Assembly: GCA_026225945.1 (NCBI GenBank)
Contig: JAMJFZ010001258.1
Coordinates: 12,082,001 to 12,146,000 of the forward strand
From: Cricetomys ansorgei
Lineage: Eukaryota; Chordata; Mammalia; Rodentia; Nesomyidae
Reading direction: 5' to 3'
DNA: 64,000 nucleotides
Of the stretch, positions 45,545 through 57,739 are shown in pieces. Positions within the stretch are counted from its first letter, which is position 1. Each line of letters starts with the position of its first letter. The translations under genes were made by a program, and so were the position numbers. The notes under the pieces are model-generated. The model was not told the DNA's origin. It made no database searches and was given only the letters and a program-made list of their open reading frames with translations.

Positions 45545-48500
45545 TTCTATCATTCAGACAGTGAGTTAATATTACAGGAAGTCAAAGAAATGCCATCACA
45601 GGTAGAAACCTCAGGGATTCTTTCTCAGCGAGCTCACACCTGAATCAAGGTTAACCGGAGGCTAAGGTGAGGTTAACTAGAAACACAGGAAAATGAAGAA
45701 AGGGGCTCTCAAGTTAGGAAAGGAAAATTCCTCCCATCAAAGCCATTTCTATCTACTGCACAGTGTGCAAGTGACTTACATTATCCCAGGCGTGATACTG
45801 TGTGTGTGTCCCCACACAGAGACAAAGCGAAGCACACGATTTAGCCAACCTCACCGAGTTAGTAACTGATGAAATTTAGATCTCCGAGCAGGATCTTTCG
45901 ACGCAAAACCCTGTGCTCAGTCTACTGGCTAAAATCCAAGAGTTGCAAATCAAATACAAAAGATGAGTAAGACCGTACTCATTACCCACTAAAGATGACT
46001 GATAGAACTAACAACAGTATGAACATGCCATCTGCTGGTGTAAAAAAGGGCACAAGCACACAAGAGGAGTTTATATGCCTGCTTGGGGTTGACAGGGAAG
46101 AACGAGTCAAGTCCTTGGCAGGTGACAGATGATGCCCAGCTGGAGAGGCACGTGTCGGAGGAAGGCCTCCAACAGTCAGGCTGTATGAACTAGCTCGGGC
46201 AAACTGAAGCATCCGGTGTGTGGAGCAGACAGAACAGTGCCCTGCGTGGCTGGATTAGAGGGCTAGGTTAGAAGTGGGAGGAAGAGAGGCTGATCTGGGC
46301 ATGCCCAGGAAGGGCCTGCTCTGATTGAATACACTCTGGAGAGTGAATATCCATCAAGGAACCAGCATCTCCCGCTTTAAAGGAGAGAAGAATGTCTCTC
46401 CGGGAGGTTCCATACCCAGCCGGGAAGGACGGGTAGGACTGCTGACCAGTCAGCAAGGAGGAAAAGAGTGAGGAGGAGGAGCTCTGCCTTCCTTACGCCT
46501 ACAGTCACAAGGGTGGCGAAGAGGTGATGTAGACTTCCAATGTCTTCCTGATTTTCTACAAATGACCGTGCAAGGTCTATAGTAGTTTTCCTTCAGGTAA
46601 CTATGGGGACCCACACACCCAAGCCTGCCAAGATAATAGGAGGCTTATGAAGCAACCCAACTGATATCACCGCCTGATCTAGCCTACGAAGACCAGGAGT
46701 CGTGAATTCCATACTGCAGCTTACCGGAGCGGTGAGAGACACCGCACACCTATGATCCCGTGTATAGTGGACATACTAAGTGCAACCAGTGCCTATAAAA
46801 CTAGAGGTTACTTTGCTGCCATTTGGTGTGTTCATCCGTGAAATACGTTTTGATTCAGAGATAGGTAAAAAGGAATACTGATTTGAGAAAAGATCTGGTC
46901 TTTTTGTTTTTTAACCACTCAAAGGGAGTGCCTGTTAGAAAAGAACCAGCTTTTTCTGTTTCTATAATCATTTGAGGTGACAGCGAAGACAGCAATGAAA
47001 TACCTGTTTGGCTCACACTTCCCTTCATAAAACTTTCATTTTCCCGTATCTGCACACACTCTGTTCCTAAGTGCCCAGAGCGGATCAGAATCCATCAGCA
47101 GAACAAAATGAAGCCCCTGTTATATTAAAACGCAATCAACAGTGTGTAAAGTATCTGTCTGAAATGTAAAACCAGCCGTGCATCTAGCGTTGCTGGGCAC
47201 CTTTTTTTTTTTTTTTTAATATATAATAGATCAAAATTCTGAGTGGTCTCCTTATGCCATAAATTTATGGGCTGTAAACAAGATGTGGCATTAGGCGTTG
47301 GCAGCAAATGCTAACATCATATGTTAACACACCCGGGGCCTAATACATTCAGCAGTTCTGAATCTGAACTGCCTCTCAGGAAAGGTGACAAGGCCTGCAA
47401 TGTACCCAACTGCTGGGCACCCGTCAGGCACCATCCTAGCTAGGACTTGAAGTTTCTGCACCTGCCAAAGGTGTTACAGGTGGCAGGAGGCTATAATGAG
47501 ACAACCGGACACACCCTTCAGTAGCTCCCCTCCGGATTCTACAGATGTGCAACCAGTATTTATGGGCTGGTTATCATCAGAAGTGACACCGGACATAAAT
47601 CATATCTCAAGAGCCAGACATAGGAGAGTCTCACTGGCTCGTGCATGAACCGCCTGAAGTCTTCATCCTCAAGTCTAATAATGAGGCTTTTGCTCCTCCC
47701 CCTGCTCCCACCCCACACGGGTGACAACTCCCCATTCCTGTCCTGGGACAGGACGACAAAGTGGAAGGATGTGGCAGCCTGAGGCCAGTCCCTAATGTGC
47801 TGCTGAGCTCTGGAGGCAGAGAACTCGCTGCTGCATTATTCACAGAGAATCAAAGTGCTGTCAGGCAGATGTGGCATGGCTGTGAAGAGGAGAGACGGCA
47901 CTGGGCTAGTTAGGATACGAAGGCAGACAGTCCAAATGAGGTGAGCAGAGAGAAGCAGACAGAGCCTGATCTGCAGAGAGCCGCTGGCTGCTGTCAGAGG
48001 AGCGAGGCACTGACAGTGCCTGTGATCCCAAGTCAGGAGAGACTGAGGACAGCAGAAAAGGGAGAAGAAATATGCAAAGAGAAAACTGATCAGATGAGGG
48101 GAGAGGGCGGGGTGCAGACGACTTCCTATGACAGATGTCTGTCTGGAGGCTTCGATAGGGTTGGGCTGTCCTGCAAGAATGCATCTCGTGATGCAATGAG
48201 CCTGGGAGGCTGTTCCCCTCCAAAGGGGTTATGTACCCACATACTTTGGTAGACTAGAAGATAAATATCTGTGGGGGCAAAATCGCTAGAAAATCTGCTC
48301 TTTCCTGTGAGGTTTTAATTCTCAAACTGCAGAGAGCTGCAACCCAGAGGCCTGTGTGGAAATGTGATTCAAATCCTTAGTCTGAACCAGTCGACAGGCT
48401 GGAACAGCACCTGTAAGCTGTCGTATTGTTCTAAGGAATGTCAAACAGGCTTAACGACAGGCCAGAATTATCCGTATTCCCAGCAGCACTCCACGTCACC

Positions 48501-49770
48501 CTCGGCTAACCTCAGATAAGAAATCAAACAAGCATTCTTCTCTTTTCCTCCTCCTTACTTTAGTGAAGCTGGTGATACCATTTCTACAGCTCCGAAACCA
48601 TCATCTTCCTGTAATCAGTGGCCAGAAGCCGCCCAGACCTGAGACTCCCCGTTTGGAGGTCACCTCCAGAGCCTTTCAGTCACCCTCATGTCTCCTAGCT
48701 ACCCATCCTGCTTGCCTAGGGGTGCATACACACAACCCGCTGGCCTGTATTTTATTATGGTGTTTCCTGGTGCTATATCTGTAGATGCCTGGTGATGGAG
48801 GGCACAATTGGAATAGATATTAGCTAACAACAAACTCCAAGGACTTGGGAGTATTTGATCTTTTGTATGGGATGCTGTTTATTCTAAAGTGAGATTCTAT
48901 AGGAGGCACTTAGTTCTAGCTTGGACTCCACTGTGGGCTGATGGTTAATCTTCTGAATTGGGCATCACTTGGGAAGTAGAGATGAGAATCAACCCATCCT
49001 CCAAGAGAAAGAGATGATACAGCAATTAGCAAGGCTTATTATACTCAAGCCTCTCTAATGTGGTCCAAGAGGCCCCTGGCGTGGTGGGGCTTATGATGAG
49101 ATTTTTCTAATTTGTTCAACAGTAACTAAACTCCATCCTGCCACCAGCTCTGGGGTAAAGCACCCCTCCCTCCGTTTAAACTATTTTTGAACAAGAATAA
49201 GGACAAAGATGCACGATATTTTCAAATTTTGTAAAGTTCTTCATATATTCTTTTTCATGAGCTGGAGTGATGGAGACGAAAGCCCCAGATAAACATATCA
49301 GTTACCACATCCTTTTCATAAAGGAACTTTTATTACAGTCTAATCTTCCTCAAGCCAAATGTGCCTTAAATTAATTTAATGCAACAGCTCCATATCCATG
49401 AAAACCTATCATTAAGGTGCCAAGCCCGTTGTTAAACTGAGAGTACATATTTCAAACTATTGCATCCTAGGATCAAGAAAATATGGCATAAAACCTATAT
49501 GATGCTGGATGCACATTGTCAAGACAACATCTATCTTCGAAAGCCACCATTTGCAGAAGCCGTAGTTCTCTGTCTCTGAGTTGCTGTAAAGGAGCAGATG
49601 GATCTTAAGTATCCATAAGTATTGTGTGTACAGAATTTTTTGGGGTCAAAATTCCACGACTCTCTTAGATGTCCCTCTTTTGTTCTTTGTTCAGATGATG
49701 CAGGAGGGAAATCTATCGTAGATTGTTTAAGTATGCACAGTGTTCTAAACTAGTAGGTTTAGAGGGTTTA
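45545..49770 (-). other. Cfap58 intron between exons C and D, unique part
   Basis: A MIR-like fragment lies at about 45750-45930. T15 lies near 47203. Positions 49190-49460 are AT-rich and repeat-free. No gene is seen. Confidence 0.45.
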
Positions 49771-49980
49771 CCAAGTAGGGTGTGGAGGTACTTGCTTATA
49801 ATTTCAGTACTAAAGAAGTACAGGCAGGAGGCTCATGAGTTCGAGGCCAGCTTGAGCTACTTAGCAAGACTTTATCTCAAAAAATCAAGGGCTGGAGATA
49901 CAGCTCAGCAGTAGGGTGTTTGTCTTGCGTGTACAAGGGCCTGGATTCATTCACCAAATCATAAAAACAAAACAAATAAA
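49770..49980 (+). repeat. B4-type SINE (B1 then ID)
   Basis: TGAGTTCGAGGCCAGCTTGA (B1 part), then GGGCTGGAGATACAGCTCAG and TGTACAAGGGCCTGGATTCA (ID part), and an AAATAAATAAAC tail. Confidence 0.8.
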
Positions 49981-50565
49981 TAAACAGGTATGTCTTCGTG
50001 TAATCTATAGAGACAGGTGTTCTCTGGAGGAGAGGCTGCAAAGGTCTGAGAGCCCTGAATGCAGAGTCTGAACCTGGGACAGGGCAAAACAGGTTAAGAG
50101 AAAGCTCTTAGCACTACTGATAGAAAAGTCACCTGATCACAAAGGAGCAGCGACTGGGAACAAAGTATTATCTTACCGAAAGCCCAGAGTGGAGTCTGGA
50201 AGCATTGCGTATGAGCACATGGCTTGTGAATGTAAATGGGTGGTAGCTAGCCTATAAGGTCAAGGACTTCCTGGGTACTATCAACCTGCTAGCTTCTCTT
50301 CCTCTGCAGCGTGCTGATCACAAATGAGATGCTACACATCTCCACCACTCTCCTCCCCCACTCTACTGGGACCACTGTGAGGAGACCGATCCAGAGATGG
50401 CAAAGGCGATCCTCCCACTGCCTGACGTGGGTAGCTTCTTGATGTTGGCGATTGAGATTCTGGGGAGCCTTCCTCGTTCTCCCTGCCCCTTGCTGCTTTC
50501 AGTGAGTGGGGAGCTGCCTCCCATAGCTCACTCCCTCCTCCCGTAGCTGTGTGCCCACCCTGTAC

Positions 50566-50712
50566 CTTCAGTGTTTCCTTCTCCTTTTCGATGCGCTGCT
50601 GCTCCAGATGCAGCTTCACGAGCGCAGACTCCTTGGCAGAGATTTCTTCCTTCAGTTGGTCCACCTGATGCGTCATGATCTTTAGCTTCCTCTTCATTTC
50701 TGTTATTTCATC
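50566..50712 (-). CDS. Cfap58: Cfap58 coding exon C (49 codons, phase 0-0)
   Basis: This exon is 147 bp with acceptor TTCTGTTAG and donor GTACAG. It encodes DEITEMKRKLKIMTHQVDQ... to EKEKETLK. The stretch ISAKESALVKLHLEQQRIEK matches the human protein as remembered. The Met inside the exon is not a start. It is an uninterrupted coiled coil with very high E/K content, about human residues 510-558. The open frame runs on past the donor into intron sequence rich in Gly, Ser and Pro, and that part is not coding. Confidence 0.95.
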
Positions 50713-50905
50713 CTAACAGAAGGGGAGGAGAAAGGTTTGAGAGCCAGCCAAACAGACACCATCCTCCACACGGAGATTCAGTATTTACCCGAGAGCTCTC
50801 TCAAAAACGGTTATCTTGACCAAACCTGACTAGGCTATTCCTTTGTCTCTTGTGCCCATCAACATCAAAGCACCTCATAGCATACAAATGGTGCCATGTG
50901 CAAGC

Positions 50906-50930
50906 ACACACACACACACGCACACCTGCA

Positions 50931-50961
<31 letters not shown>

Positions 50962-50990
50962 GCGCGCGCGCGCGCGTACAGACACACACT
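50906..50990. repeat. (CA)n-(CG)15 alternating tract in a Cfap58 intron
   Basis: CA units at 50906-50946 run directly into (CG)15 at 50947-50976, then TACAGACACACAC. The whole stretch alternates purine and pyrimidine. It sits in the 624-bp intron between exons B and C. Confidence 0.97.
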
Positions 50991-51336
50991 ACTTTCGTTA
51001 AGAAAGTTAGAAGCACAGAAATCATTATAAAAAAGGTCTCAAAGCCAAGTCCTGCAATTAAACAAGGAAAATATACCCAACTGCACTCCGAGTCTTGGCA
51101 GCCACAGGGCATTTTTAAACCCACCAGAGCACAATGGCTGTGCTCTCCGTGTCCTGTTGAGTTGTGCCACCTCATTTCCAGCAACCTGACAGTGTGTGTA
51201 AACTGATGCTCCTCTTGAGGTGGATTGAGCAGGATCTCTTAGTCCTGTCTAAATGCTGCCAACAGATCAACAGGCAGCGTTTTAAAGTCCGCGTAGAGAC
51301 GAATCAAAGCGCGAAGACACGGATTGCGTTGTTTAC

Positions 51337-51498
51337 CTGCGCCTCGACCAGGTTTTTGCTGTACAGGTTCCTGTCTGATCTCACGGCCTCGTATAGGTTT
51401 TGTTGCTGTTTTAATTTAGTCTCTGATTCGGCAATTTTCTTCCTGTAGTCGAAAATCTGTATTTCACGGACTTTAATGTCTTCCATGTTTGCGAGGAC
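51337..51498 (-). CDS. Cfap58: Cfap58 coding exon B (54 codons, phase 0-0)
   Basis: This exon is 162 bp with a clean polypyrimidine acceptor (TTCTTCCCCCCTAG) and donor GTAAAC. It encodes VLANMEDIKVREIQIFDY... and ends KNLVEAQ. It joins in frame to LTQK of exon A, giving LTQKVLANMED; human has VLMN at this place in my memory. The heptad-like hydrophobic spacing continues the coiled coil with no domain break. It corresponds to about human residues 456-509. It is separated from the next exon by a short 624-bp intron that holds an unusual alternating CA/CG tract. Confidence 0.95.
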
Positions 51499-54400
51499 CT
51501 AGGGGGGAAGAAAGTATTTGAACACAGTTAAATAGCCCATCTGTGCTTATGGGTATGAAAGAAATACGAGGTTTTTTTTCTCTCTTTCTTTCTTTCTTTT
51601 ATATAAGAGAGGCTGCCAGAGAAAGCTAGAAACCATCATCACTTCTGCACGACACAAAAACAGAGGGCCACCAGTGAGCAACGTGCGTTTTACATACATG
51701 ACACTAATGCTCAATTATAAAGGGGAAACGTAACCCTTCTCTAAGATCATAAAGAGCGGAGATATTCCATCCTGGAAACACCTACTGATCACCACAGGAA
51801 AACGGGATGGGGTACAAATTCAACAGATCTTAACAAATAGAGCACTAGGAAAGATAAGAGAGGGCTTAGCTGTTTCCAGACTGCTCTCTCAAATTCACTG
51901 AGAGGTGTTTTTTGTAAAGTGACCTTTGTTTGATAGCCGTCTAACTGTCTTGCGAATGTCAGGCCCTTTCCATCAGGGAAGCTAGGTCGACTTCATAAAA
52001 ATGCAATCAACTACACACACAACACTTACAGGAAGGACAAGAGGCCACATCTCCACATCCCCTCACAAGGATGAGAAACAAGGGCCCGAGACCCCAGCAC
52101 GATCCGATTTCTCTCCACGCCCGTTCACAAAGGAGAAATTCCCTAGTCACGGCTCTGTGGCGGGCTGCAGAAACTGACTCTTTTTAAAGGAAAACTTATT
52201 TTATAAAAGTCTCTAAAGATTTTTAGTGGGGGGGAGGGGGAGACAAATTGATTGAGCTACAGTGTAAATAACACCAGCACGTGAAGAGACAAAATTTTAG
52301 AGATATCACCATATTCTAGAACTTCTCTCAGTGACGACAACTGACAGGAAAAGAGTCGATCCGGCAGAAGACGGAAGGGTAAGGACATACTCAACAACAT
52401 GAACCCACAAGGTTCCTCTGAGGAAGCAACGTTTTTTGCTAGAACCTAAGGTAGGAAAGGGGCGTCCACCTTTGCCAGGCTCACACTCCAGCGATCCAGC
52501 CATGTGCTTCTTGTGACCAACATGTTACCATTTGTTTTTCTCTCTTTGGATACTTTCTTTCCCCCTTACCCCTCAGTGTGGAAACAGTGTTTCAGAAAAT
52601 ACACTCCAATAAGCCCCTTTGTAGTGTTTTCCCATCAGGCCTAACAATGGCTGTTGTTTGAAATATGTAAGCGCCCGTTGAGGGCTTCTGACAGAGACTT
52701 AAAGTGAGGTGAGCTTTACTGAGTGCCTGTCAATACACATACACCACGTCCTCAATATTCTTCCAGGACCAATGCAGTCCCCATACTTCATAATAAAGCA
52801 TTCCTTTAAAAATATCGAATTTCTTTAGAATAGTCCCAAATGCCATAATTTGAATTCAATTTATAAACACACAATGGGGAGTGGCTTGCAGACTCTGGGG
52901 GAGTGGTTTGGTTTATTGGGGGCTTCAAGGAACAAGGTATAGCAACTGAAGACAGGATATCTGGGGGAAAGGTGTGTGGATAGTCTGGAAATTCTGCTTC
53001 TTCATCCTGAACTGCTGTATTCTGCACAGTTAAATCCTTGATGAGCACCGGGCAACTTTTTGAGATACCAACCTGGTAATCAAAATGTATGTTCAGAATA
53101 AATATAAAATCTAAATAAGGTACACATCAATGGATCTATTATCTGATTGTAAGAAAGAGAGGAAGAAAGAGAGAGGGGGAGGGAGGGAAGGAGAGAAGGA
53201 GGGAGGGAGGCAGCAAAGAAAGGAGGGAGGGGAGAAAAGTACTAACTTAGCCTGAAATTTCGGCTCTTTACAGATAAAACGCCGTTCTCACGGGGTCAGT
53301 GAAACGAAAAGATTGAAACTACTCTCAACAGTGTTATCAGCATTCAGAATATCTAGCAGCACATCAGAGAACAGAAAAAAAAATGCTTGCTCCATCACTT
53401 TGAGAGATGTTATAACAAGAATGTTCCTTTGCACACACAGGATAATGCTCCGGAGGAAGGATGCTGGCAAGGACATTTCTTTTCCTGAGCGTCCAAGTAG
53501 CACGGGCCACCGTGTCGCACACAACAACGCACAGAACCACGAGTTTGTTTCTGGATTTCTGAAGCCAGGAGTGATGGGAATCTGTCACAGCAGCACGAGG
53601 CTCAAAGGAGTTTAAGCTAAGGGGTGACGAAAAACCAGCCGGTACAGGAGCTGAGGGAAAAGACAATTGCAGATCAATCTACTGCTAAGCATGGAGGCAC
53701 CATTTATTCTGAGGCAAAGCATTCAAACCAACGTCCTGCAGAAGATCATAACCCCAAGATGTGTTAAACGCTGGGGTCCTATGCAGCAGCCCAGCTTCTC
53801 GTGGCCAGGCTGTTCCTTGTGAAGAGCTGGGCATCAGAGGGGCCAGGGTGGGGCAACTGTGAGGCTGCAGAATAGGGGTAGAGACCCCACTTGTTACCCT
53901 CTCCTACCATTTCTCTTTCCCTTGAAACAACCTGCGGACAGAAATAAAAGTGAGATAAAAAAAAGTCAACAGAGGAGGTGGATAACCAGCAGCCCAGACA
54001 GCACAGCAGGTGGACTGAGGCTGGAGGAGGAAGTGGGTCGCTGACTTTGGAAGCCTCTGCCTACGTGTGATGAGACATCGGTACAGTCAACGTCTCAGAC
54101 ACACCCCTCTGTCTCGGTGCTGTGTTCATCTCCTGACACCTTCACCTCCCTATATGAAAACAGAAGAGACCTGTATGCCCAGTCCTGGGCAAACTTGTCT
54201 GCATTTTTCTTTCTCTCCTAATTTATTTTCTATATCAAGCTTAGAGAGATAAATCTGTGCTTTGATTTCAATGAGAGAATACACATCTGTGGCATCCTGC
54301 GAGTGCCTGGCACGGGAATCATTAAATAAACGCTAACCTGGTATTATGATAGATTACAGTGTGCCATGGGGATCTAATACAAGAACTTAAATCGGTTTGA

Positions 54401-54600
54401 TTTTCACAGGAATTAAGTCCTGTTCTGCGGGAAAGGAGTGTGATATGCAGTCCATTTCTTTCACTATGGTATAGCTTACAGTTTGCGTACATCTCCTTCA
54501 TGTCTTCCGTAGAGACCTACCTAATTGAAGAGACTATATATAGAATGTAAGTCATATTAAAAGGAGGAGTTTTATTTCATTATGAAGATGTCTATTTCAT
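51499..54600 (-). other. Cfap58 intron between exons A and B, first part
   Basis: A purine-rich GGAA/GAGG tract lies at about 53150-53235. Otherwise the sequence is unique, with no exon-like signal. Confidence 0.5.
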
Positions 54601-54760
54601 GGACAGTATTTTTTATTTGCGACATGTGTGTCACACTGCATGCACATGTGTGTAGTGTGTGTGTGTGTGTGTGCTGCACTTGTGTGGGGGTACCTTTGCT
54701 CATCCGTGTATGTGTGGAGATCAGGAGTTGTATCTTCCTCCAGCTATGAGAACGAAAATG
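54600..54760 (-). repeat. Diverged antisense SINE tail with (GT)n
   Basis: CATGCACATGTGTGTAGTGT, a short GT run at 54648-54672 and GTGGAGATCAGGAGTTG match the antisense tail of RSINE/B3 copies. Confidence 0.4.
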
Positions 54761-55131
54761 AGGATAACATGTGCTGAAACCCTGGAGTCGTTCATCTAAT
54801 GGTTCCTCAAGTCTCCCCTCCCTCCCCTTTTCCCATAAACTCTTAGAAGTGTTTTTCCTTGTACATGAGGTCGGGCTTTTCCGTGTGATTTGCTATAACC
54901 ACCAAGGAGTCAAGCAGTGAATAAGTGAGCTTACAGGATCAAGTATCTTTTGTATGTCTTCTCTCATGTGAGCAACATACAAATTAAAAGATAAGCACAT
55001 GGTCCCCACCTGGGCCAAACTCACATCCCAGAGTCATACCCCACGCCTCTGTCCGCCCAGTTCAGTCTCGGTCCACGAGAGGTCTATGAGTAAGAAGTGA
55101 GTGCTTATTCGTTAATCCCTCTGAGATTTCC

Positions 55132-55134
<3 letters not shown>

Positions 55135-55174
<40 letters not shown>
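55135..55174. repeat. (AT)20 microsatellite
   Basis: Forty uninterrupted bases of AT lie in the Cfap58 intron. Confidence 0.98.
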
Positions 55175-55177
<3 letters not shown>

Positions 55178-55854
55178 CATTTTCATGACAAATTTGATGG
55201 CGATAAACACATCAGGAAAGGGTTGGGGTGCTGAACCAGTCAATCCTGGCACCGCAGGGGATCCTCTTTGCCGTTGCAAATGCCAAGCAAAGTTAATAAA
55301 ACATGCCATAGGAATTTGAAATTCAGCCTTCCTTTCTCCAAACCTAAAAGATCCAGAGGGCACATGTTAATGTTGGGTTTGCAGCCCAGAAGAAAGAGGG
55401 GGTTACCTGGTGTCACTCGGAGATTCAGTGCTGAAGAAAATTCAGATCTGATCACCCATGAGGGTGGCATGAATTTAAGGGAGGGCAGACCCTGAGTGTT
55501 AACCGTTACAAATACATGACTGAAGAATGATTTAATCTAGACACTTAAAAGTGAATTTTTGACTAGCTCCTATGAATTCCCTATTATGCTTTTCATTCAT
55601 CCTTTCAAAAAGTATGTGAGCACCTGTTTAGCAAATAACTCGTGAAGGAGTCAAAACTGAATAGCGTTTGTCCTGGAGCAGTCAATGAGTACTTTGAGGC
55701 GGATGGAACAACTGTGTAGGATAACACAGAACTACTTAAGAATCAGAGGAGAAACTGAGTCCAGGAAAGGTAAAGATCACATTCTAGGGAGCACGTTAGT
55801 GAAAACGGAATTCTACTGATCCTTAAGGGAAGGAAAAGATGTTTTAATATTATT

Positions 55855-56095
55855 TACATTTATTTACATGCATGTGTGCACATGTGTGTGTGGGAGCATA
55901 CGCATGTGCACATGGAGGAAGGAGGTAGATTCTGGTGTCTTCCATCATTTGTCTGTCTTAATTTTCTTTTTGAGCCATGGGTTCTCACTGAACCTGGAGA
56001 TTACTAGTTCAACTCGACTGGCTAGCCAGAAAGTGTTCAGGGTGATTGTTGCCTTGGCAACCCTGGCACTATGGTAGCAGGCACAAACCACGGTG
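55855..56095 (-). repeat. RSINE-like SINE, antisense
   Basis: CATTTATTTACATGCATGTG, GAGGAAGGAGGTAGATTCTG and CGACTGGCTAGCCAGAAAGT follow the antisense order seen at 15560 and 44935. Confidence 0.6.
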
Positions 56096-56317
56096 GCTGT
56101 GCGTTGGCTTCTACCTCTGTCCTCCTCTCTTGACTGGGAGAATTACAAGCCTCGCCCTTTGGTTTGCGTTCTAGAACTCCTCATGTTTTCACCCACTTTA
56201 ACACAGACGCTGGAGTGCCAAGCTCGGGTGACCAAGGCCCCGCTGTTTTTGTTGCTGTTGTTTACATGTTTCTTTTTAACTCGGAACACTAAAATAATAT
56301 GTATCCATGCTGGGTGA

Positions 56318-56690
56318 TAGCTAATTCTTATCACCAATTTGACTGGATCTAGAATCACCTAGGAGACAAACCTCCAACATTTCTGTGAAGGATTTTCTAG
56401 ACTCGATTAATCAAAGTAGGAAGACTCACCCTGCACGTGAGCATCATTCCACGGACTGGGGTCCTGGACTGAATAAAAAGATGACAGCAAGCTGAGCAGG
56501 AGAATTCGCCACTCTTGCTTCTGCCTGCAACTGCCACGTGAACAGCTTCCGTCCATATCTGCTGCTGTGGATTCCTCGCTGAGACAGACAGCACCTCGGG
56601 CTGTGAGCCAAAATGACCTTTCGTCCTGAAGTTTAATTTGTCAAGTATTTCATCACAGCAATGAGGAAAGTAGCTCATACAAGTATGTCA
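56318..56690 (+). mobile_element. MaLR-like LTR, sense
   Basis: GACTGGATCTAGAATCACCT, GGTCCTGGACTGAATAAAAA, GGGCTGTGAGCCAAAATGAC and the tail ATCACAGCAATGAGGAAAGT give the LTR order; the polyadenylation signal has decayed to AAAATGA. Confidence 0.55.
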
Positions 56691-57381
56691 AGAAGTCTTG
56701 GAAAGATGAACAGCAGAAACTAAAAGTCAGTATCTCTCCAACCCAAGACGGTGACTACCAACATAGTCACAGATTTTCCGCTCTTGCCCCAATTTCTAAA
56801 GGGGGGTGGGCAATGTGGTTTCTTCACTTTTCTTGCTTGAATTCTCAGAGGGCTTTTCTTCCTCATGTAGATGCTCCACATACTCAAAGAAGCTTTCTTC
56901 CAGAGCCAATCTACAGAGTGTCTTGTTACTGCTTTTCCCTGGAGCATGGTTGGTCAGCATGCACATGTCTCTGGACAAGGTTTTCACATCGCAGTTGGAT
57001 TTGGGGCTTAGTTTCACCATCAGAGACTGGCTTGCTGTAACTTGGCTTCTATTCTCTGTCCTCCTCATCTCTTAACTTGGAGAATTGTGACACTTAGTCT
57101 TTTGTTCCAGAACTCAAGTTTGCATCTACCTTGCTGATTCCGGGTCCTGTCCCAGGACTTCAGTTCTGCTCGTCTATCTTTAGGGCAGGTCTGAAATCGG
57201 CTTGGATTTGGACCGGTGGCTTGGCTTTTAGTTTCTTTAAAGTTGTTATTTCTTGTATCCATCGCTTTGTTTTTAGTTTATTTTTATTTCTCCCAGAAAC
57301 GAGGCCTTCTTGAAGCCATACCTTAGAGGACAGTCCTATATCCTAGCAGGTCCTGTATCCTTAGCAATAACCATAGCCTGC

Positions 57382-57735
57382 TGTGATGATTTGAATAGGA
57401 ATGCCTGCCATAGGCTCATATGTTTGAATAGTGGCCCTCAGTTGGTGGAAACATTTGGGAAGGATTAGTGGGTTATAGCCTTGTTGGAGGATGTGCATCA
57501 CTGAGGGTGAACTTTGAGGTTTCAAATGTCTATGCCATTCCTCCTCCCTCTCCTCTCCCTCTCTCTCTGTTCTGCTCTTTGTGGATTAAGATGTGAGCTC
57601 CCAGCTATTCCCACTCCCATGCCTTTGCTCACCATCATGGACTCTGGCCCTCTGAAACTGTGAGCCCAGTTAAACTCTTTATAAGATGCTCTGGCCATTG
57701 TGTCTTGTCACGGCAATAGAAAATTAACTAAGACA
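57382..57735 (+). mobile_element. MaLR-like LTR, sense, near full length
   Basis: It begins TGTGATGATTTGAATAGGAA and ends AAATTAACTAAGACA, 354 bp with TG/CA ends. Internal landmarks are GGCCCTCAGTTGGTGGAAAC and TCATGGACTCTGGCCCTCTG. It is in the opposite orientation to the copy at 11627-11970, to which its ends correspond. Confidence 0.7.
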
Positions 57736-57739
57736 GCTG

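Noticed and set aside
56796..57262. Two adjoining minus-strand frames (starting MDTRNNNFKE and MRRTENRSQV) that look like a broken processed pseudogene
   Set aside because: I do not recognise any parent gene, there is no poly-A relic at the 3' side, and part of the stretch is shared with 56103-56180, which suggests a dispersed repeat.
56318..57735. The two LTRs as the two ends of one provirus
   Set aside because: They belong to different subtypes with little sequence in common, so they are independent insertions.
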